Source: Paenibacillus aurantius (GTDB taxonomy: Bacteria; Bacillota; Bacilli; Paenibacillales; NBRC-103111). Taken from it: a stretch of 64,000 bases of DNA. Shown here piece by piece: positions 45,287 to 54,721 of the stretch. Under the pieces are notes generated by a model. The model ran no database searches. It saw nothing but the letters and a program-made list of their open reading frames with translations, and was not told the origin of the DNA. The stretch lies in NCBI RefSeq assembly GCF_032268605.1, contig NZ_CP130318.1:3973913-4037912 (forward strand), in the 5' to 3' direction. The stretch's first letter is position 1. Each line of letters starts with the position of its first letter. A program made the translations under genes and the position numbers.

Positions 45287-47068
45287 ATGAAGCCTGTCAG
45301 GCTGCAGACGTTATCCATCAAAACCAAATTGATCGTGCTGGTTCTCTGCCTTCTGTGCGCCCCCTTTCTAGTGCTTGGCATCCTTTGGTACGAGCAGGCC
45401 ACCAAGACGATCCGCGACAATGCCGAGCAGGCCAATATCCAGCTGGTGGAACGGCTCAGCAGCCAGCTCGATTCCTATTTCAGCGATGTGGAGAATGTGA
45501 CGTTCCCTCTCGTTACCCATCCCCTGATTATTCAATTTATGAAAACGGATCCTTCCGATCAATACGGGATGTTCGAGATCTCCGGTAAAATAGAAAAAGA
45601 GCTGCTGCCCAACATGGTTAACAGCCGGCCCGATCTATACGGCTTCTCCATCATCACCAAGAACGGAGCCGTCACAAGCTATGGGAACTACGGGGCACGG
45701 GAGCGTAACGTGGGGTATTTGATGAACGCCACCGGAACGGAAACCTTTAAGGTCGCTGGAATCAACAAGCTTTCGGGCAATAATGCGATTACCGTGCTCC
45801 GCTATTTCCGCGATGCCCAGACTTACCAGACGATGGGCCTTCTAGCCGTCGACCTTAAGCTCAACAAAATTTCCTCCATGCTGTCCCGTATTAAGCTCGG
45901 GGAAACCGGTAAGGTATGGCTGATGGATGCGGAAGGGCGCATTGTTTATGATCCCGACTGGTCCACGCTCGGCCGGCCTGCCCCTGCCTTTTATCTTCAA
46001 ACGGCTGACCGTCAAGCGGTCTACCGCAAAGTGGACGGGGTCAACAAGCTGATCTATATGCAGAAATCGGAGCGTACCGGATGGACGATGATTTCGGAGG
46101 TCCCTTTGAACGAGCTGAACGGCCGCTTGAACCGGCTGCGCAATACCACCATCTGGATAGGATCCGGCTTGGTTCTGTTCGTGCTTCTCGTCATCAGTGC
46201 GTTCTCCTTCAACCTGACCTTGTCACTATCGAACCTTCAGCGTCTTATGAAGAAAGCCGAGAACGGGGACCTTACGGTACATGCTCCGGAGAGACGGCTG
46301 GATGAAATCGGAATGTTGAACCGCAGCTTCAACAAGATGGTGGCGGAGCTCCGCCGGCTCATTGAGTTCGTTCATACCTCCGAGCTCAGGGAGAAGGAGA
46401 TGCAGATACGGCAAAGGGAATCCTCCCTTCAAGCCATGCAGTCGCAGATTAACCCCCACTTCCTATACAATACGCTCGAGGTCATCAATTCCTATGCGAT
46501 TCTTGAGGGAGTTACGCCGATTTCCCGGATGGCTTCCTCGCTTGCCGACATCTTCCGGTACAGCGTGGGCGATGCGAGACAGGTGGTGACCCTGGCGGAA
46601 GAGATGCATCATATCACCACCTATTTCTCCATCCAGTCCGAACGCTTCCGGCACCTGGCCATTGATTTGGACGTCGACCCGGAGACGGCCGCAAGGGTGC
46701 TGGGGGTCCGGCTTATGCTTCAGCCCCTGGTGGAGAATGCTTTTATCCATGCTTATGAGAAACATAAACAGAGGCCGGACTATATCGGAATAAAGGGAAT
46801 CCCTCTTGCCGACGGATATCTGGTGCAGATCTCGGACAAAGGGGGCGGGATGGAACCGGAGCTCATCGAAAGATACAACCGCCTGTTCCTGGAAAATGCA
46901 AAAGAAGAGCCGGATGAACCGGCATCTTCTCGCAAAAGGATCGGATTGATGAATGTGCATGAGCGCCTTCGCCTGACCTTCGGCGAGCCGTACGGCCTGC
47001 ATATCCTTCGGACAGAAGGACCCGGTACCCTTATCGAGATCAGGCTTCCTTACGACAAGACGGATTAG
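45287..47068 (+). CDS. Membrane sensor histidine kinase (YesM-like)
   Basis: The kinase has a first membrane helix (LIVLVLCLLCAPFLVLGILW), an extracellular dCache-like region, a second helix (TTIWIGSGLVLFVLLVISAF, about residue 300), HAMP, and the phosphoacceptor His in QINPHFLYNTLEVIN. The N box (LQPLVENAFIHAY) and G box follow. ATG 45287 is 10 bases after GGAGG; in-frame ATGs at 45251 and 45266 are possible. It pairs with the AraC-type regulator 24 bases downstream and likely senses a glycan used by the adjacent locus. Confidence 0.9.
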   Translation: MKPVRLQTLSIKTKLIVLVLCLLCAPFLVLGILWYEQATKTIRDNAEQANIQLVERLSSQLDSYFSDVENVTFPLVTHPLIIQFMKTDPSDQYGMFEISGKIEKELLPNMVNSRPDLYGFSIITKNGAVTSYGNYGARERNVGYLMNATGTETFKVAGINKLSGNNAITVLRYFRDAQTYQTMGLLAVDLKLNKISSMLSRIKLGETGKVWLMDAEGRIVYDPDWSTLGRPAPAFYLQTADRQAVYRKVDGVNKLIYMQKSERTGWTMISEVPLNELNGRLNRLRNTTIWIGSGLVLFVLLVISAFSFNLTLSLSNLQRLMKKAENGDLTVHAPERRLDEIGMLNRSFNKMVAELRRLIEFVHTSELREKEMQIRQRESSLQAMQSQINPHFLYNTLEVINSYAILEGVTPISRMASSLADIFRYSVGDARQVVTLAEEMHHITTYFSIQSERFRHLAIDLDVDPETAARVLGVRLMLQPLVENAFIHAYEKHKQRPDYIGIKGIPLADGYLVQISDKGGGMEPELIERYNRLFLENAKEEPDEPASSRKRIGLMNVHERLRLTFGEPYGLHILRTEGPGTLIEIRLPYDKTD

Positions 47069-47092
47069 GGGGAATAGCTGGAGGTGAAACCT

Positions 47093-48166
47093 ATGTACAG
47101 AGTAGTGGTGGCAGACGACGAAATGCTGATCAAGCGCACCCTTAAGAAATTGATCGAGTACGAGAACAGCCCGTTCACCGTGATTGGGGAAGCCGAAGAC
47201 GGCGGAGAGGCGCTGGAGTGGATAAGCGTTCACCGGCCGGAGCTGGTCATTACCGATATTCGCATGCCGGTTCTGGATGGACTTGAATTGATCAGTGAGG
47301 CCCGGTCCAGGGCTCCCGAAACGATATTCGTCATCATCTCCGGACACGACGACTTCTCTTATGCCCAGCAGGCCCTGCGCTTCGGAGTGGCGGATTACCT
47401 GCTCAAGCCGATTAAACCGGACCAGCTGAGAGAGGTTCTGGATAAGGTGGAGGCCAGCCTTGATCAGATTAACCGTTCCGAGCTGGAACGCCGGGATAGG
47501 CTTTGGTTCATCAAAAGCCGGGCGGAGGTTCTCGCCGAAGCTCTTTGGCTGCTGAATGGGGAATCTTTATCCGGCCTGCTGGATGACCTTCACCGGGAAT
47601 TCTCCTCTTCCACTCCCGGTCTAGAGGGGCGGGCCAAAGGATTCTGGCTTGACCTGCTTTCCTTCGTTAACGGAGCCTTGGAGGAGAAGAGCAGCGGCAC
47701 GATCCTACTCTTCGGGGATAAGGGAGCCGACCTTTCGGAGGACCCTGACGCCCTTCGCGGGGAAATCGAAAGCTTATTTACCCGGAAGGCGGACGAAATC
47801 CGCCAGAGCCGTAACTGGCAGAGCCATCATAACATGAAACGGACGGCGGATTTCCTCAAGGAGAATTATTCGAATGAGAAGCTTTCCCTTCAGGATGCCG
47901 CCGATTATGCGGGAATCTCTCCCTCTTATTTCAGCCGGATGTTCAAAGAGGAGTTTGGCATCAGCTTTATTCATTATCTGACCCGGCTGCGGATGGAACG
48001 GGCTTGCGAGCTTCTTCGCGATCCTTTAGCCAAAACGTATGAAATCGCTTATGCCGTCGGCTACCAGGACTACCCCCATTTTGCCAAGGTGTTCAAAAAG
48101 CTGTACGGGGTGAGCCCCAGCTACTACCGCAAAGCCATGGGATTGGACGCGCCTTCGTCAGACTAG
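47093..48166 (+). CDS. AraC-family response regulator (YesN-like)
   Basis: The 357-residue regulator has a receiver domain (VVADDEMLIKRTLKKL, Asp in LVITDIRMPVLDGLE, Lys in YLLKPIKP) and a C-terminal AraC domain (LSLQDAADYAGISPSYFSRM, then IAYAVGYQDYPHFAKVFKK). GGAGG lies 8 bases before ATG 47093. Its 3' end overlaps the convergent oxidoreductase gene by 9 bases. It presumably activates the minus-strand glycan genes that follow. Confidence 0.93.
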   Translation: MYRVVVADDEMLIKRTLKKLIEYENSPFTVIGEAEDGGEALEWISVHRPELVITDIRMPVLDGLELISEARSRAPETIFVIISGHDDFSYAQQALRFGVADYLLKPIKPDQLREVLDKVEASLDQINRSELERRDRLWFIKSRAEVLAEALWLLNGESLSGLLDDLHREFSSSTPGLEGRAKGFWLDLLSFVNGALEEKSSGTILLFGDKGADLSEDPDALRGEIESLFTRKADEIRQSRNWQSHHNMKRTADFLKENYSNEKLSLQDAADYAGISPSYFSRMFKEEFGISFIHYLTRLRMERACELLRDPLAKTYEIAYAVGYQDYPHFAKVFKKLYGVSPSYYRKAMGLDAPSSD

Positions 48167-49150
48167 GACACGGACGGCTTCGTCCGCTTCCAGAGAAGCC
48201 CGGGAAGCGGTCAACAGATCCCCATGGGTGAGGAGGGAGCCTTTCCCTTCGATTCGGACGAGGAAATCGGCCGTTACCGTTCCTGCGGGCTCCCGTAAGG
48301 GAACGGTTCGAAGCTTATTCCGATTGGTGACAAGCAGGAGCAGCTCGGGGGCGGATTGAAGCGGATCTCCCTCCAGCCGGAGCTCGGCCGTTCCTTCCGT
48401 TCCGGTTACGAACAAGCGGCCGTCCCCCCAGGTCCAGCTCGCCTCCGGAGTATGCCAATCGGTGTACAGGCTGGCCGACATCCGGCTGCTGAGCTGCACT
48501 TCAAGAGAAGCCCAGTCGTAGAAGGAGGGCTTGTCGGGGTGGCTTTTCTTGCCTTTGTAGCCTTGGAAGCTGACACATTCGGCCCCTGTCAGCCACCGGA
48601 GCAGGTCAAAGTCATGAATAAGCAGGTCAACAACCAGCCCGCCGTTCCGCTCCTTCTCATAGAACCAGGCAGGCCGACTGGCAGGTGAGAGCCGGTGGGG
48701 CTTGCGCATGCCAATATGCACGAGCTCGCCAAGCTGCCCTTCCTCGATCAGATGCTTCAAGGTGACGAGAGACGGCCGGAATCTCTCCGTCAGAAGCATG
48801 CCCACCTGGATCCTGCCCCGGTTCAAGACCCCTTCCAACCTATTCAGCCCCTCACGGGAAATGACAGCCGGCTTGTCCAGCATGACAGGCTTGCCATACT
48901 TCTCGCACAGCTCCACGATATCGATTTTCTCCCGGTTCACGGCGGCACAGCCGATCACATCCGCCCGCTCCAGCAGAGGGACGGGATCGGCGGACAAGGG
49001 AACCTGAAACCGGGCGGCTAACGTTCGGGCAAGGTAGTCCGGCTCCGAATCGTAGATTCCGACACATTCATGCCCGAGTGCCTGCATTTCCTCCAGAAAC
49101 AAGGCTATGTGACCGTGCTGGCAGCCGATGATCGCATACCGGTACTCCAT
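48158..49150 (-). CDS. Gfo/Idh/MocA-family oxidoreductase
   Basis: The 330-residue dehydrogenase has the NAD-binding start YAIIGCQHGHIALFLEEM and the family's DKPAVISREGLN near residue 95, where Lys is the catalytic-region residue. GHIHIGMRKPHR-type segments appear as LGELVHIGMRKPHR. GGGAGG precedes the ATG. It is the last gene of the glycan unit on this strand and ends 9 bases into the regulator gene. It may process an amino or deoxy sugar. Confidence 0.88.
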   Translation of the reverse strand: MEYRYAIIGCQHGHIALFLEEMQALGHECVGIYDSEPDYLARTLAARFQVPLSADPVPLLERADVIGCAAVNREKIDIVELCEKYGKPVMLDKPAVISREGLNRLEGVLNRGRIQVGMLLTERFRPSLVTLKHLIEEGQLGELVHIGMRKPHRLSPASRPAWFYEKERNGGLVVDLLIHDFDLLRWLTGAECVSFQGYKGKKSHPDKPSFYDWASLEVQLSSRMSASLYTDWHTPEASWTWGDGRLFVTGTEGTAELRLEGDPLQSAPELLLLVTNRNKLRTVPLREPAGTVTADFLVRIEGKGSLLTHGDLLTASRASLEADEAVRVLV

Positions 49151-49153
49151 TGC

Positions 49154-51661
49154 CTATCCCTCCCTTTCATAAACAAGATATCCTCCGGGCGCGAGCTCCC
49201 GCTCTTCCCAGCTTCCGCCCTCTTCCCTCTCGCCTCCTGCGGGCTGCAACCGGAGCTTCACCATTTGCGATCCGTGATTGAGCAGAAGCAGCCGGTTCCC
49301 GTGCAAGCTCCATTCCAGGTCCGTTTGCGGGCCGGCCTCCAGCTCCATTCGGTACCGGGCTTTATAATAGCCCGCCGTTAAGGGCTCCACTTTATTCCTC
49401 CAATTCCACTTACCGGATGCCAGCCTGCCGTTCCCTTCATAAACGGACAACACGCAGCGGCCTTGGGCTTGCTTCTGTGCTCTCGCTTCTACCGGAATGC
49501 TTCCATGATAGGCATAAACCAGATAACCGCCTGTTTCCAGCAGAGCGGGGCCTGCCTCTTCACCGGATGATAACAGGGCGGATTGGCGGTATGCCTCCGC
49601 CGTTTGTTCTCTGGTGCGGTTGGGAAGCGAGACGGCGACGAATGGCTCCAGGGCACCCGGTCCCGATTCCGATAGCTCCAAGGGCTCCCGATAATTGAGC
49701 GTCAGAATATCCTCTACGCCTTTCCACTTGGGATATTCATGCTTGTTAAGGTAACGGACCTCTTGGGAACCGTAGAGCAGATAGCCGATTTCGTTATCCA
49801 CATTCAAATACGGGATGGAGCCGAAAGAAACTATGCGGTTGGGCTCCTTTCCATAGAACCCTTGGAAAACAGCCTCCCCTTCCGGAAGGTAAACGGTTCG
49901 GGTTCCCGGGGCAAGCTCGGGCATAGCGGAATACGAATCGTTTCGTACGCCTATCAGCCCCGTGCTGATTTCCTTTACCCGGCAGCTGCGCAGAACTTCC
50001 CAATTCTCGAAGTACACGCTCGAACCGTCCGGAAGCGCTACGAAAGCCGCATGCTGAAGAAGCTCGCGGTCCCCCCGGGAGATGGAGACGGCCGCTCCGA
50101 ACCCGTCGTTAAGCAGGGAAATCCGGCTGCGGTCCACATCGCGGATAATGTGCTCGTTCGATAGTCCCTGCACTCCCCTGCTTACTTCAAACTCCACAGT
50201 GCCGGTGTAGCTTGCATACAAGGGGGTGACCGTCCAAAGCCCTTTTCGCGGAAGGGTCAGGGCCATTACGTTATTCCGCCAGCTGAAGCTGGTGAAGGCT
50301 TCCGGAGTCCGGTAGACCGTTGTGCAACCGTACGGATAATGATGGACCCCCGACATTCGCCAGGCGAACTCCTGACGTCCGGACGGCTCAGCCCCAAGGC
50401 CGCCAAAGGTATGAAGCAGAAAGGAGGTCGCCAGGTCCAAGGCCGAGCCCGGCTCCAGGTCTTTGGCGTATTGGGCGTGGGCGGCATTGATGACGCAGGT
50501 TTCTCCATTCTCCTCCAGCAGACAACCACGAGGGTTGCTCGCCTGGATCCTCTCAATGGACCCGAGGGCCGCCCTCTCCAAGAGAGCCGCGTCACGGTGC
50601 CCATGAAGGACATTCAGCACCGTATGGGTCAGCTGTCGTTCATGCTGCCGGTTGTACCACCAATCCTGTCCCTGCACCGGCACCGCCAACCCGTCGAACT
50701 GGGACCAGACCCGAACGGTCCGTTCATAAAGCTCCACGTTGTTATGGAGCGCCGTTTCGATAATGGGCTGTCCGCCAAGCAGCGAGAACGTGGCATGAAG
50801 CGCACGAAGGTTGGTTCCCGCGCATAGATAGCTCGGATGAACAAAGGCATGGTTTTCGGTCGTCATGTCCGGATGAAAGGTTACCGTTTTGACCCGGTTG
50901 GCAAGAGGGGTATCAATGAGCCCCGAAGGATCGGCCAGCCGGTCGCGGAAGGTCGTTACCGAGCTGATGGACCACTGCATAAACCCTTTGACCCATTCCG
51001 CATGGTGCGGGTGACCGGGGAGAAGCGCCACAGCCGCCGCAATCCCCATGGAGGTCCAGGCATTCTCCTCACACTGCGTATCGTAGTACGCCCCATTCCT
51101 CGGCTCCTCCCCGCTCCACCGGTCGGCATAGCTGACGGCGACATTCTGCACGATCAGCCTGGTCTCGTCATCCAGCTCCTCCCAGAGCAGCCATGCGGCA
51201 TGGCAAAGCGAAGCCACCGAGCGGCCGTTCTGGCTCGCCATGAAGAAGTTATCCCCGCGGCCCCCCCATTTCTTGCCGCTTGTGTAAGAGAGAACCCCTT
51301 CGACCCGGACACAATCCTCCGGCCCCGTATCATGGGTGAAGCCAGCGTAACGGATTCCCCGGATCGCCCTGGCCTGGATTTCTTCCCGGGGGATCCCCGT
51401 TACGCCTTCGTCATAATTCCCCAGCTTGGCCATAATGGCATAGACGAGCGAGACGGAAGTCGTATCCGAGCAGTACCAGAAGTGCCCCCCGAAAAAATGC
51501 CCGCATTCCGGACGGCCGTCCCATTCTCCGAACTGTTCGTTGGCGAAAGGAAGCCAGCGCAGCAGAATCCGGTAAATCCGCGAAGCCAGCTCGTTATCCC
51601 CGGCATTCTCCCATCGGACGGGAGGAACCGGCAGCACTTCGGTGACCGGTGTAAACTCCAT
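49154..51661 (-). CDS. Large protein of unknown function, probable (alpha/alpha) barrel glycan-active enzyme
   Basis: The 835-residue protein is not recognised by family. Residues 1-430 are rich in helices with aromatic and His motifs (ECGHFFGGHFWYCSDTTS, ENAWTSMGIAAA, TTENHAFVHPSYL, GQDWWYNRQHE) that recall toroid lyases or glycosidases. Residues 450-835 look beta-rich, as in heparinase-type lyases. There is no signal peptide. ATG 51661 is 9 bases after AAAAGGG. It is cotranscribed with an oxidoreductase and a NodB-like deacetylase, so a cytoplasmic role on imported oligosaccharides is plausible. Function is a guess. Confidence 0.7.
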   Translation of the reverse strand: MEFTPVTEVLPVPPVRWENAGDNELASRIYRILLRWLPFANEQFGEWDGRPECGHFFGGHFWYCSDTTSVSLVYAIMAKLGNYDEGVTGIPREEIQARAIRGIRYAGFTHDTGPEDCVRVEGVLSYTSGKKWGGRGDNFFMASQNGRSVASLCHAAWLLWEELDDETRLIVQNVAVSYADRWSGEEPRNGAYYDTQCEENAWTSMGIAAAVALLPGHPHHAEWVKGFMQWSISSVTTFRDRLADPSGLIDTPLANRVKTVTFHPDMTTENHAFVHPSYLCAGTNLRALHATFSLLGGQPIIETALHNNVELYERTVRVWSQFDGLAVPVQGQDWWYNRQHERQLTHTVLNVLHGHRDAALLERAALGSIERIQASNPRGCLLEENGETCVINAAHAQYAKDLEPGSALDLATSFLLHTFGGLGAEPSGRQEFAWRMSGVHHYPYGCTTVYRTPEAFTSFSWRNNVMALTLPRKGLWTVTPLYASYTGTVEFEVSRGVQGLSNEHIIRDVDRSRISLLNDGFGAAVSISRGDRELLQHAAFVALPDGSSVYFENWEVLRSCRVKEISTGLIGVRNDSYSAMPELAPGTRTVYLPEGEAVFQGFYGKEPNRIVSFGSIPYLNVDNEIGYLLYGSQEVRYLNKHEYPKWKGVEDILTLNYREPLELSESGPGALEPFVAVSLPNRTREQTAEAYRQSALLSSGEEAGPALLETGGYLVYAYHGSIPVEARAQKQAQGRCVLSVYEGNGRLASGKWNWRNKVEPLTAGYYKARYRMELEAGPQTDLEWSLHGNRLLLLNHGSQMVKLRLQPAGGEREEGGSWEERELAPGGYLVYEREG

Positions 51662-51759
51662 GGATACCATCCCTTTTCTTTGAAATAAATTCTGGTAAGG
51701 CGGATCGAGCGCAAACGATTTTCCCTTCTCTTATCGTCTGATATCCGCATACCGCCTTT

Positions 51760-53487
51760 CTACGCTTCTTCTATGGCCGGGGCCGCCTGACGGCACCAGA
51801 CCCCAAATCGTTGGGTAAGTCCCTCAGCCTCTCCGGCTGACTGCTCTTCCGCCGATACGGGAATCCACACGACTGGCTTCTTGCCCTGCCAATGGGAATT
51901 TCCTTTCGAATCCATAACGGAGAACCGTCCGTCCTCTGGTGTTGCCTTGATCGTAAGCTCACGGCGCCAGCGTTCCCATTCTTCGATCTCCCGGATCGTC
52001 CAGAAGGCAAAGCCCCGTTTCCTCGCTTCGGCCACGATCCGTCTCATCGAGTCCCGAACCTCTTCCCGCCGGTAAATGTGATACTGGTGAACGACAAAAT
52101 GCGCCGCCCCCCGAACCTTCCTCACTTCCTCCAAATAAGGGACGATAACGCTGCTGTCCGCCCATTTCCCATGGTCCAGGTCCTGGGTAAGGAAGCCGAT
52201 TTGAAGCACATTGTAGAGCCGGTTGCTTTCATCCGACCAGGAGATAGGGAAATACGGATGACAGGTCCCGTACAGAAACCCGCTGTTTCCTTTCTTGCTG
52301 GGTCCCCTGGACTGGTCGCAAGTAATGCCGGCCCCTTCGCACCACCGGAAAAATTCTCCCCATCCCTCGGTTCGGGTCAGGTGGTTCTTGTTAGTCAGCG
52401 GTCCCTCTTCTCCGATCGCCTTCCTCAGCCACTCCAGCTGCCGCCGGAATTCCGACTCGTCCCAAAAGCCCTCATCCGGTTCCACGGCATTGTAGTGAAA
52501 CGCCAACTCGTGCCCCGCCTCGCGGATCCGGCTATAGATCTCGGCGCTGTAGCCAGGCTCGAGCATGCACCAGGTTGACTGAATCCCGCATTCCTCGAGA
52601 AGCTCCAGCGCGGCCTGCGCTTCCTCCTCCAGATTTCCGTCGCTGTCATGGGAAAGAACCGCCGTATAGGAGACTCCCTCCGGCCAGTAGTCGACGAAGG
52701 GAACCGTAAGCTCCATCCCGAGCGCACGCTGCAGCAGGTGACCGATCAGCTCCTCCCGCCACAAGTCGGCGTAGGCCGTGCTGAAATACGGCTGTCCCGT
52801 TTCGGTCTTCTTCCGATCCCACTCCCAATCCAGCTCGAACACATCATCGGCCTTCAGAAAGCCGTCATTGAGTTCGGCGGTTCCGTCCGGAGCCGGTGCC
52901 CCATCCTCCGTCACCGGCCCGGCTCCCTGCTGAAGCTGAACGACGGTGGAGGGAATATCCACCGCCCAGCGGTCGATAAAGCCGGTGCCGATCGTAAACT
53001 GCTGGAACGCCGCTCCGGCCGTATGGTCCTCCGGTGCTCCCGGGATGAGGATTCCCCGCTCCCTCATGGGATAAGCGGGGGCTCCCCCCGAAGCACGCCA
53101 AGGGACAGCTGTCAGGAAGCGGAGGGTCTGTCCCGTCCCTTCCCCCGAATACTGGATGAGATAGCCCGGTCCACATTCCTGTCCCCGGCAAAACCCGAGA
53201 CGGGAAGCCAGGCGTCCGTTCAGCCCTCCGTAGGACAGGATGCCTCCTCCTTGTTCCGCAAAGCGGAGAAGGGCTTCGGCCGTTGCCTTGTCCTCCCCGG
53301 CCAGGGCGACCAGAACGAGGTCGAAGCTGTCCCTGTTCAGCTCATCGGCCGAATCCAGCCAACGGAACCCGATTCCCGCGTGTGCCAGAATTTCACCGAG
53401 ATAAGCCTGAAAAACATTTTGTCCAAGCCCATGCAGCCGGGAGGCGGCTTGCCGGTCAAGCAAAATTCCAATTCGGGCTAGTTTCAT
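51760..53487 (-). CDS. NodB-type polysaccharide deacetylase-like protein
   Basis: The 575-residue protein has an N-terminal glutamine-amidotransferase-like Rossmann region (IGILLDRQAASRLHGLGQNV, GILSYGGLNGRLASRLG, residues 1-190). A NodB-like domain follows from about 285 (YTAVLSHDSDGNLE), with the metal ligands Asp and the GHELAFH pair of His visible. The catalytic motif is SHDSDG rather than the common TFDDG. ATG 53487 is chosen as the first start with family-like sequence. It probably removes acetyl groups from amino sugars. Confidence 0.75.
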   Translation of the reverse strand: MKLARIGILLDRQAASRLHGLGQNVFQAYLGEILAHAGIGFRWLDSADELNRDSFDLVLVALAGEDKATAEALLRFAEQGGGILSYGGLNGRLASRLGFCRGQECGPGYLIQYSGEGTGQTLRFLTAVPWRASGGAPAYPMRERGILIPGAPEDHTAGAAFQQFTIGTGFIDRWAVDIPSTVVQLQQGAGPVTEDGAPAPDGTAELNDGFLKADDVFELDWEWDRKKTETGQPYFSTAYADLWREELIGHLLQRALGMELTVPFVDYWPEGVSYTAVLSHDSDGNLEEEAQAALELLEECGIQSTWCMLEPGYSAEIYSRIREAGHELAFHYNAVEPDEGFWDESEFRRQLEWLRKAIGEEGPLTNKNHLTRTEGWGEFFRWCEGAGITCDQSRGPSKKGNSGFLYGTCHPYFPISWSDESNRLYNVLQIGFLTQDLDHGKWADSSVIVPYLEEVRKVRGAAHFVVHQYHIYRREEVRDSMRRIVAEARKRGFAFWTIREIEEWERWRRELTIKATPEDGRFSVMDSKGNSHWQGKKPVVWIPVSAEEQSAGEAEGLTQRFGVWCRQAAPAIEEA

Positions 53488-53504
53488 CGTTTCACCGACT
53501 CCTT

Positions 53505-54707
53505 TCATCGAGCTCTTGCCCATTCGGCCACTTTGCGCACGGCCTCCGCGATGTCCTGCATGTCCGAGTCCCCGGCCAGCAGGACATTCTGGTGAAGCCA
53601 CATGCCCAACCGGTCGCTGAACCTCTCGCTGACCGGGCAGGTCACCTCCCTTTCCTGTCCCGTCAGCCTGGTTACCGCGGCCCGGACGGCCTTATTCCGG
53701 TTAAGCGATACATAGCCGGGATGCACCGGGATGCCCTCCGCCTGAACTTTGGCGATAAAGTCCGCCTTGCCGATTCTCTCTTCCAGCTCCGGCTGCAGCC
53801 CGAACAAGAAGAGATGGTAAGCATGTCGGGTCACCCGGGGATCCCTTGGCAGCACGCGGATGCCTTCGATTCCGTTCAGAAGTTCCGTCAGCCGGCGGGC
53901 ATTGCGTTCCCTCTTCTGGAACTGCTCCTCAAAGCGGGACAGCTGGCCAAGAAGAACCGCCGCCTGGAATTCCGTCATGCGCAAATTCCATCCGATCCTC
54001 TCGTGCTGGTACCAGCCTCCCTGTTTGATCCGGCCCACATTCACCAGCGACCAGACCGCATCCATCCGCTTATCGTCGCTGCCAAGGATAATCCCTCCCT
54101 CCCCGGAGGTGACGTTCTTGCCCAGCTGAAAGCTGAAGGAGGCCAAGTCACCCAAGGAGCCGGCCGGCCGCCCGTCCCAGGAAGCCCCGACCGCCTGAGC
54201 GGCATCCTCGATCACGGCTAGCCCGTGCTTGCGGGCTATCGCGGTGATCTTGTCCATGTTGGCCGGTGCCCCGGCGAGATGCACCGCCACGACCGCTTTG
54301 GTGCGCGGGGTGATGACCTCCTCCAGCCGGTCCGCATCCAGATTCATCGAATCCGGTTCCACATCGGCAAACACCGGCACGGCACCGAACAGAAGCGCGG
54401 AGGAAGCCGTGGCGATGAAGGTATAAGGAGGCATGATCACCTCATCTCCGGGTCCTACTCCTGCCGCCTGCAGCGCTACGGTCAAGCCAAGCGTTCCGTT
54501 AACGAGAGTTACCGCATGCTTCGCCCCGTGCATGGCGGCAAACTTCTCCTCCAGTTCCGGCAGCTTGATCCGCGTGCCCGAGCCGCCCCATTTGCCGGAG
54601 CGGACCACTTCCAGCACCAGGCGTTCTTCCTCTTCCCCGGTTACCGGCCATACGGGAAAAGCTTCCGTACGGACCGGTTTCCCGCCATCTGCAGCCAAAC
54701 GTTCCAT
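53505..54707 (-). CDS. DegT/DnrJ/EryC1/StrS-family aminotransferase
   Basis: The 400-residue pyridoxal-phosphate enzyme has the family's GKWGGSGTRIKLPELEEKFA start, AVIEDAAQAVGASWDGRPAG, the cofactor Lys in SFQLGKNVTSGEGGIIL (near residue 190) and the NLRMTEFQAAVLLGQL segment. These enzymes usually move an amino group to or from a keto sugar. In a catabolic locus with Gfo/Idh and a deacetylase it could act on an amino-sugar or aminocyclitol intermediate. AAAGGAGAG precedes the ATG. Confidence 0.92.
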   Translation of the reverse strand: MERLAADGGKPVRTEAFPVWPVTGEEEERLVLEVVRSGKWGGSGTRIKLPELEEKFAAMHGAKHAVTLVNGTLGLTVALQAAGVGPGDEVIMPPYTFIATASSALLFGAVPVFADVEPDSMNLDADRLEEVITPRTKAVVAVHLAGAPANMDKITAIARKHGLAVIEDAAQAVGASWDGRPAGSLGDLASFSFQLGKNVTSGEGGIILGSDDKRMDAVWSLVNVGRIKQGGWYQHERIGWNLRMTEFQAAVLLGQLSRFEEQFQKRERNARRLTELLNGIEGIRVLPRDPRVTRHAYHLFLFGLQPELEERIGKADFIAKVQAEGIPVHPGYVSLNRNKAVRAAVTRLTGQEREVTCPVSERFSDRLGMWLHQNVLLAGDSDMQDIAEAVRKVAEWARAR

Positions 54708-54721
54708 TCTCGATCTCTCCT

